This document shows positions 6,111-9,795 of a stretch of DNA of 9,795 nucleotides, piece by piece. How positions within the stretch are numbered: the first letter of the stretch is position 1; every line of letters begins with the position of its first letter. The notes below the pieces were generated by a model, which saw only the letters and a list, made by a program, of their open reading frames with translations, did no database searches and was not told where the DNA came from. A program made the position numbers and the translations under genes. Source of the stretch: Chlamydiota bacterium (lineage in GTDB: Bacteria > Auribacterota > Tritonobacteria > UBA1439); NCBI GenBank assembly GCA_012729785.1, contig JAAYCL010000028.1, positions 1 through 9,795 on the forward strand, written 5' to 3'.

Positions 6111-6983
6111 GTGGAAACAGGCAGGATCGGGATCATCGGCGGCAGCGGGCTCTACGATATGGAGGGGATCGAGGGGATCCGGCGGGAGTCGGTCGACACC
6201 CCGTTCGGGAATCCCTCCGACAGGTATGTCATCGGCCGGCTGCATGGGCGGGAGGTGGTCTTCCTCCCCCGGCACGGCGTCGGGCACCGGCTCATGCCGT
6301 CCGAGATCAACTACCGTGCCAACATCTTCGGGATGAAGAAGCTCGGCGTCTCCTGGATCATCTCGGTGAGCGCGGTGGGAAGCCTCCAGGAGAAATACCG
6401 CCCGCTCGACATCGTCATCGTCGACCAGTTCCTCGACCGAACCACCCGCAGGTGCTCCACCTTCTTCGGCGACGGCCTGGTGGTGCACATCGCGTTCGGG
6501 GAGCCGGTCTGCAAGGCGCTCGCCTCGATCCTGTACGAGTCGGGGAGGGAGATCGGCGCCTCCATGCACCTCGGCGGGACCTACGTCAACATGGAGGGTC
6601 CCGCCTTCTCCACCAGGGCGGAGTCGGAGGCGTACCGGAAGATGGGGATGGACCTGATCGGGATGACCAACCTCGTGGAGGCGAAGCTCGCGCGCGAGGC
6701 GGAGATCTGCTACGCCACGATGGCGATGGTCACCGACTACGACTGCTGGCACCCCGAGCATGAGGCGGTGACGGTCGAGACGGTGGTGAAGAATCTGCTG
6801 AAGAACGCCGAGACCGCGAAAACGATCATCAGGAAGGCGGTCGCGAAGGTGCCGCCGGTCCAGGGGTGCGCGTGCGGCCGGGCGCTCGAGACCGCCATCA
6901 TCACGCAGCGCGACGCGATCCCCGCCGAGACGGCGAAGCGCCTCGGCCTCCTCGTCGGCAAGTACCTCGCGGCCGCGCGCTGA
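6111..6983 (+). CDS. mtnP: S-methyl-5'-thioadenosine phosphorylase (MTAP)
   Basis: Encodes 290 residues, near the usual MTAP length. The enzyme cleaves S-methyl-5'-thioadenosine with phosphate to adenine and 5-methylthioribose-1-phosphate in the cytoplasm, the entry step of methionine salvage or of MTA shunts. Visible family features are the phosphate loop IGIIGGSGLYD (6-16), RHG (54-56), SAVGSLQEKYRPLDIVIVDQ (87-106), MEGPAFSTRAES (161-172), GMTNLVEAKLAREA (184-197) and VTDYDCWH (207-214). D209 and D211 correspond to the base-recognising aspartates of human MTAP, and CACGRALETAIIT (253-265) is a typical bacterial C-terminal motif. The TDYDCW context favours MTAP over purine nucleoside phosphorylase. 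The GTG start at 6111 is backed by AGGAG (6098-6102), 8 bp upstream and inside the preceding gene. It starts 2 bp after that gene's TGA, so translational coupling is likely. Confidence 0.93.
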   Translation: METGRIGIIGGSGLYDMEGIEGIRRESVDTPFGNPSDRYVIGRLHGREVVFLPRHGVGHRLMPSEINYRANIFGMKKLGVSWIISVSAVGSLQEKYRPLDIVIVDQFLDRTTRRCSTFFGDGLVVHIAFGEPVCKALASILYESGREIGASMHLGGTYVNMEGPAFSTRAESEAYRKMGMDLIGMTNLVEAKLAREAEICYATMAMVTDYDCWHPEHEAVTVETVVKNLLKNAETAKTIIRKAVAKVPPVQGCACGRALETAIITQRDAIPAETAKRLGLLVGKYLAAAR

Positions 6984-6995
6984 CGCCCCGCGGCC
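6971..6995. terminator. Hairpin between the convergent mtnP and 6996-7556 genes
   Basis: GGCCGCG (6971-6977) pairs with CGCGGCC (6989-6995) around an 11-nt loop that includes the mtnP stop codon. It fills the 12-bp gap between convergent genes and could act in both directions. There is no T-run on either strand, so a standard intrinsic terminator is not shown. Confidence 0.3.
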
Positions 6996-7556
6996 TCACG
7001 ATCCCGACGAGATCCCCGTGCTCATGCTCGTCCCGGCGCCGCCGGTCGTGACCGGCGCGATCGGAGCGGCCGACGGCTCCGCGGCCGCAGAGGCGCCCGA
7101 CCGTCCCCTGGCGCTCCGCGCCTTCGCGCGCTCCTCGGAGGCCTTCTGTCGCGCCTCGATCCCGCGTGCCGTCGTCTTCATCGTCGGCTTTCCGCCCGGC
7201 AACCCCGGCTTGCCGCCCGCCGCGGCCGTCCGGATCCCGCTGAAGTAGACCGGCTCGAAGTTCTTGGCCGGGTTGCGCACCCCCGACGACTGGAACAGGC
7301 GGCGGTTCTCGATGTCGGAGGTCGTGGCGATCGATTCGACCGCCCCGCGGTTCAGGAAGGTGGTGACGATCTTCCCGCGACGCGGCATCCGCACCTTGAC
7401 GAGCTCCTTCGTCTCCCGGATCACCTTGCACTTGAGCGTGCCGCCGTTCTTCAGCGTGATGGTGTCGGCGGCGCCGGCGGCGGCGCCGAGCGCGAGGCAG
7501 AGGGCGGCCGCTTTGAGCGCCGCGAGGAGGCGGGATGCCGCGGGGGTCGGGTGCAC
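6996..7556 (-). CDS. Secreted small beta-domain protein with low-complexity tail
   Basis: Encodes 186 residues. Residues 1-29 form a signal peptide: a short basic start, an ALKAAALCLALGAAA core, and a likely cleavage after AGA. No lipobox is visible, since the residue before the only cysteine there is L. Residues ~31-77 (DTITLKNGGTLKCKVIRETK through IESI-like VESIA) show the LKNG-x-x-L-x-x-K-V pattern of small SH3-like beta domains common in exported proteins of Planctomycetes and candidate phyla. In that pattern a lysine-asparagine-glycine turn is followed by a strand. Residues ~110-186 are basic then A/S/T/G-rich, probably disordered. The GTG at 7556 is chosen because GAGGA lies 7 bp upstream and the promoter at 7579-7587 gives a short leader. 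The frame stays open to 7880 but would read through the divergent promoter region. Function is unknown. Confidence 0.72.
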   Translation of the reverse strand: MHPTPAASRLLAALKAAALCLALGAAAGAADTITLKNGGTLKCKVIRETKELVKVRMPRRGKIVTTFLNRGAVESIATTSDIENRRLFQSSGVRNPAKNFEPVYFSGIRTAAAGGKPGLPGGKPTMKTTARGIEARQKASEERAKARSARGRSGASAAAEPSAAPIAPVTTGGAGTSMSTGISSGS

Positions 7557-7578
7557 GGTGCGATCCTCGGTTTTCACA

Positions 7579-7587
7579 AGTGTACCA
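7579..7587 (-). promoter_or_regulatory. Extended -10 promoter of the 6996-7556 gene
   Basis: TGG-TACACT on the minus strand is an extended -10 with no good -35 at 17 bp. The start is expected near 7572, leaving a leader of about 16 nt with the GAGGA ribosome site before the GTG at 7556. The hexamer TACACT is the same as at 4777-4782. Confidence 0.5.
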
Positions 7588-7617
7588 TATGCTGCTACGG
7601 CGCCGCAGGGCGAAATG

Positions 7618-7646
7618 TTCTCCGCTTCGTGTCGATGTGTTAGCAT
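7618..7646 (+). promoter_or_regulatory. Probable extended -10 promoter of the tandem hydrolase gene
   Basis: TGT-TAGCAT (7638-7646) is an extended -10-like element, with a weak TTCTCC (7618-7623) 17 bp upstream. The inferred start near 7653 leaves about 32 nt before the ATG at 7685. It shares the sequence ATAGTGCCCGC with the region downstream of the 1166-1174 promoter. Confidence 0.4.
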
Positions 7647-7684
7647 AGTGCCCGCGCACGACGCGCGCCGCGGAGGGAATGCGA

Positions 7685-9619
7685 ATGTCCGACAGGGTGC
7701 CGCCGCGCCCCGCCCCGCGCTTCGAGACGGTCGGCTTCGAGGCGTACGCGGGCCCGAACCGCCTCTTCGTCGAGGGGGCGCGCCCGGAGATGGAGACGGG
7801 GCTGGAGCCGGTCGTCTTCGTCGGCGGGGCGTTCGACGGGAGCTGGATATGCCGGCAGCAGCTTGACTACTGGGCGTCACGCGGCCGCCGCGCCTACGCC
7901 CTGAACCTTCGCGGCTACTACCGCAGCCGCGCCCGCGGCATCGCGCGCCTCACGCATCTCGACTACCTCGACGACATCCTCGCCGTCCGCCGGCGCTTCC
8001 GCCTCGAGGAGGCGGTCTATGTCGGCTACAGCATCGGCGGGCTCCTCGTGCAGAAGCTCGCCGAACTCCACGGCGCCCGCGCCCTCGTCCTGTACGACAG
8101 CGACTGGCCGCGGGAGGTCGCGCGGATGATCGGCGAGCGGCCCCGCCGCGACGCCTCCCCGCCGCCGGTGATGAACTTCTGGCCCGACCGCGCGGTCGTC
8201 GAGGAGATGCTGGGTCGGCCGGCGAGCCCCGCGGAGTTCGACGCCCTGGTCTCGCTCTTCGCGCAGTCGTACCTCTCGGGGAGGGCGTACCGGGAGATCG
8301 TGATCGAGCGCGTCGGGATCGACGCGCGGCGCGTGACCTGCCCGGTGCTGGCGATATCCGTCTCGGCGCGCGACAGGGCGCAGGCGGCGCTCGCGAGATT
8401 CTACGGCGCGTCGCGGCTCATCTTCGAGGGGTACTCGCACGGGAGCATCCTCATCAGCCGCTTCCACGGCCCGATCACGCGGCGGGTGACGGAGTGGATG
8501 GACGCGGGGTTTCCGCGCGGCGTGACGCGCAGCTACGGGTTCAAGGAGGCCACGGTGGAGGAGACGCGGGCGAACGCGGCGAAACTGCACTACTACAGCG
8601 GATGGGCGGAACCGAGCGTCCGTGTCTGCACCCGCAGGGGGCAGGAACTTTTGCGGGTCCCGATGCGGCGCGTGCGGCGGGGGCGGTTCCACGACGAGTG
8701 GCTCTTCGAGGCCACGGTTCCGTGCGCCCCCGGGGACCGGTTCTACGTATCCTGCCGGGGGAAGGAGGACCGCCCGGCGGGGCGGGGCCTCTACGACCCG
8801 CTCGGGAGGGATCTGTACCTGATGGACGGCGAGTTCTTTTCCGCGCCGCCCCCGGCGTTCCGCCGCCCGCCCGCCTACGCGAGCCGCGACGTCTACAGCC
8901 GCGGGCTCGCCCACCATTTCCGGGTCAACGTCATGCTCCCGCGCGACTACGGCTGCGGGGCGGGCGGCCCGTACCCGGTCGCGGTGCTCAACGACGGGCA
9001 GAACCAGTGGAAAAACCAGGGCGCGCACGGCGGGTGGCACACCGACACCATCGCCGTCGACGCGGCGCGGCGCGGCCGCTGCCGCGACCTCGTCCTCGTC
9101 TCCGTCTTCTCCCACCCGCGGAGGGACCCGGCGTACCTCCCGCCGCCGCACGGCAGGGCGGACCTGTACGTCGATTTCCTCGCCGATACCCTCCTCCCCG
9201 CGCTCCGGAAGGAGCTCGACCTCTCGACGTCGCCCGGCGACGTCGGGATCATCGGCGCCTCCTACGGGGCCAACTGCGCCCTCTACGCCGGGATGCGGCG
9301 GCCCGACGCGTTCGGCCTCGTCGGGAGCATCTCCTTCGCGCATGTCCCCCGCGACCCGGTGCGGGCGGCGATGCGCGCCTCGGCGACGCTGCCGATCCGG
9401 CGGCTCTACGCGGACTGCGGGACCCGCTGGGCCTACGACCAGCCGCACCGCGACGACTCCACGGGCGCCACGCGCGAGGTCCTCGCGATCGCCGCGGAGA
9501 GGGGGAAGACGCCGGGCGTCGACCTTCTCGGCATCGTCGCGGAGGGGCACTATCACAACGAGGTCTTCTGGCGCAAACGGATAGGCCGGTGCCTGGAGTT
9601 TCTCTTCCCGCCGAACTGA
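7685..9619 (+). CDS. Two-domain hydrolase: N-terminal alpha/beta hydrolase fused to C-terminal esterase-D-like domain
   Basis: Encodes 644 residues with no signal peptide, so probably cytoplasmic. Residues ~1-275 are an alpha/beta hydrolase: an oxyanion-type GGAF loop (47-50), NLRGYYRSR (74-82), nucleophile S116 in GYSIGG, probable acid D230 after strand VLAISVS, and H252 in GYSHGS. Residues ~290-395 are beta-rich (KLHYYSGWAEP, 300-310) and faintly resemble starch-binding CBM25/53 modules. Residues ~400-644 match the putative-esterase family (PF00756; feruloyl esterase/esterase D/Fes type): FRVNVMLPRDY (412-422), LNDGQNQW (435-442), S526 in GASYG, D577 in YADCGT, and H624 in GHYHNEVFW, the usual HNE-x-x-W ending. 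Both triads look intact. GGAGGG (7672-7677) is 7 bp from the ATG at 7685 but only 1 bp from the ATG at 7679, so 7685 is preferred. The C-terminal family includes acyl-esterases on sugars, siderophores or glutathione adducts; the substrate here is unknown. Confidence 0.85.
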   Translation: MSDRVPPRPAPRFETVGFEAYAGPNRLFVEGARPEMETGLEPVVFVGGAFDGSWICRQQLDYWASRGRRAYALNLRGYYRSRARGIARLTHLDYLDDILAVRRRFRLEEAVYVGYSIGGLLVQKLAELHGARALVLYDSDWPREVARMIGERPRRDASPPPVMNFWPDRAVVEEMLGRPASPAEFDALVSLFAQSYLSGRAYREIVIERVGIDARRVTCPVLAISVSARDRAQAALARFYGASRLIFEGYSHGSILISRFHGPITRRVTEWMDAGFPRGVTRSYGFKEATVEETRANAAKLHYYSGWAEPSVRVCTRRGQELLRVPMRRVRRGRFHDEWLFEATVPCAPGDRFYVSCRGKEDRPAGRGLYDPLGRDLYLMDGEFFSAPPPAFRRPPAYASRDVYSRGLAHHFRVNVMLPRDYGCGAGGPYPVAVLNDGQNQWKNQGAHGGWHTDTIAVDAARRGRCRDLVLVSVFSHPRRDPAYLPPPHGRADLYVDFLADTLLPALRKELDLSTSPGDVGIIGASYGANCALYAGMRRPDAFGLVGSISFAHVPRDPVRAAMRASATLPIRRLYADCGTRWAYDQPHRDDSTGATREVLAIAAERGKTPGVDLLGIVAEGHYHNEVFWRKRIGRCLEFLFPPN

Positions 9620-9672
9620 GCGGCGACGCCCCGCGGGAGGCCGTTTCGCGCCTCGACCGGCGTTAGGAAGGA

Positions 9673-9795
9673 TCATGCAACAAAAAGTGTGGGCTTTCCG
9701 CCGAAGGGCTTAGTCAAATAGCCGGGCACAAGCTCTCCGGATTTATACACGACATACGTAAACAGCGCCAAATTGAGGTTTGCTCGTCCCTGGAA
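9673..9795 (-). CDS. Unidentified protein, C-terminal 40 residues only
   Basis: The minus strand reads open from the right edge for 40 codons to a TGA at 9673-9675. It includes YVVYKSGELVPGYLTKPFG and ends KPTLFVA. The other two minus frames close earlier. The region 9661-9795 is about 50% G+C by count, against a much G+C-richer neighbourhood, and uses A/T-ending codons avoided by the other genes. This suggests a recently acquired gene or a native gene under different constraint. It converges on the hydrolase gene with a 53-bp gap that shows no clear terminator. I do not recognise the family; a mobile-element protein is possible but unsupported by any visible catalytic motif. Confidence 0.45.
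   Translation of the reverse strand, partial: FQGRANLNLALFTYVVYKSGELVPGYLTKPFGGKPTLFVA

Noticed and set aside
7557-7577. Alternative GTG start at 7577 for the secreted protein
   Set aside because: It lies upstream of the inferred transcription start and has no ribosome binding site, whereas 7556 has GAGGA at 7 bp.
7877-9676. 599-codon minus-strand open frame opposite the tandem hydrolase
   Set aside because: It is the antisense shadow of a gene with two recognisable catalytic triads and shows no domain pattern.
9675-9713. 12-codon plus-strand ORF with AGGAAGG upstream
   Set aside because: Too short, no recognisable peptide, and it is antisense to a longer open frame reaching the edge.
1-9795. 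tRNA, rRNA, CRISPR arrays, riboswitches or complete insertion sequences
   Set aside because: None of the expected conserved sequences, spaced direct repeats or terminal inverted repeats were seen by eye; a covariance-model search would be decisive.

Overview
The window is bacterial, gene-dense and very rich in G+C, except for the last ~135 bases, which are about half G+C by count. No tRNA, rRNA, CRISPR array or complete mobile element was seen. Two genes encode bacterial microcompartment (BMC) shell proteins. The rest are envelope glycosyltransferases, an S-methyl-5'-thioadenosine phosphorylase (MTAP), a secreted protein with a small beta domain, and a large two-headed hydrolase. This mix suggests an environmental, possibly uncultured lineage of the kind that carries BMC loci (Planctomycetes/Verrucomicrobia-like or candidate phyla). 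The sequence alone does not settle the phylum.

Layout. (1) 1-913, minus strand: the start of a BMC operon. It has a canonical TTGACT-17-TATTCT promoter, a ~75-nt leader with a perfect 16-bp palindrome, a tandem-domain BMC-T shell protein, then a BMC-H shell protein that runs off the left edge. (2) 914-1192: a non-coding, hairpin-rich divergent gap. (3) 1193-4680: two convergent GT39/ArnT-like polytopic glycosyltransferase genes, one with an extra soluble C-terminal region, whose stop codons overlap by 7 bp. (4) 4681-6983: a divergent promoter region, then a two-gene operon of a six-helix membrane protein with a long coiled coil and, 2 bp downstream, MTAP (mtnP). (5) 6996-7556, minus strand: a secreted small beta-domain protein. 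(6) 7685-9619, plus strand: a 644-residue protein with two separate alpha/beta-hydrolase domains, each with a complete-looking catalytic triad, joined by a beta-rich and possibly carbohydrate-binding segment. (7) 9673-9795, minus strand: the C-terminal end of an unidentified gene of different base composition.

The BMC operon, envelope glycosyltransferases and tandem hydrolase do not form one obvious pathway. The clearest shared property is at promoter level. Five transcription units outside the BMC operon begin with a TGN-TANNNT extended -10 element and a short inferred leader (about 10-35 nt). The BMC operon instead has a -35-dependent promoter and a long leader, which suggests separate control. 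The most distinctive protein is the tandem hydrolase at 7685-9619.
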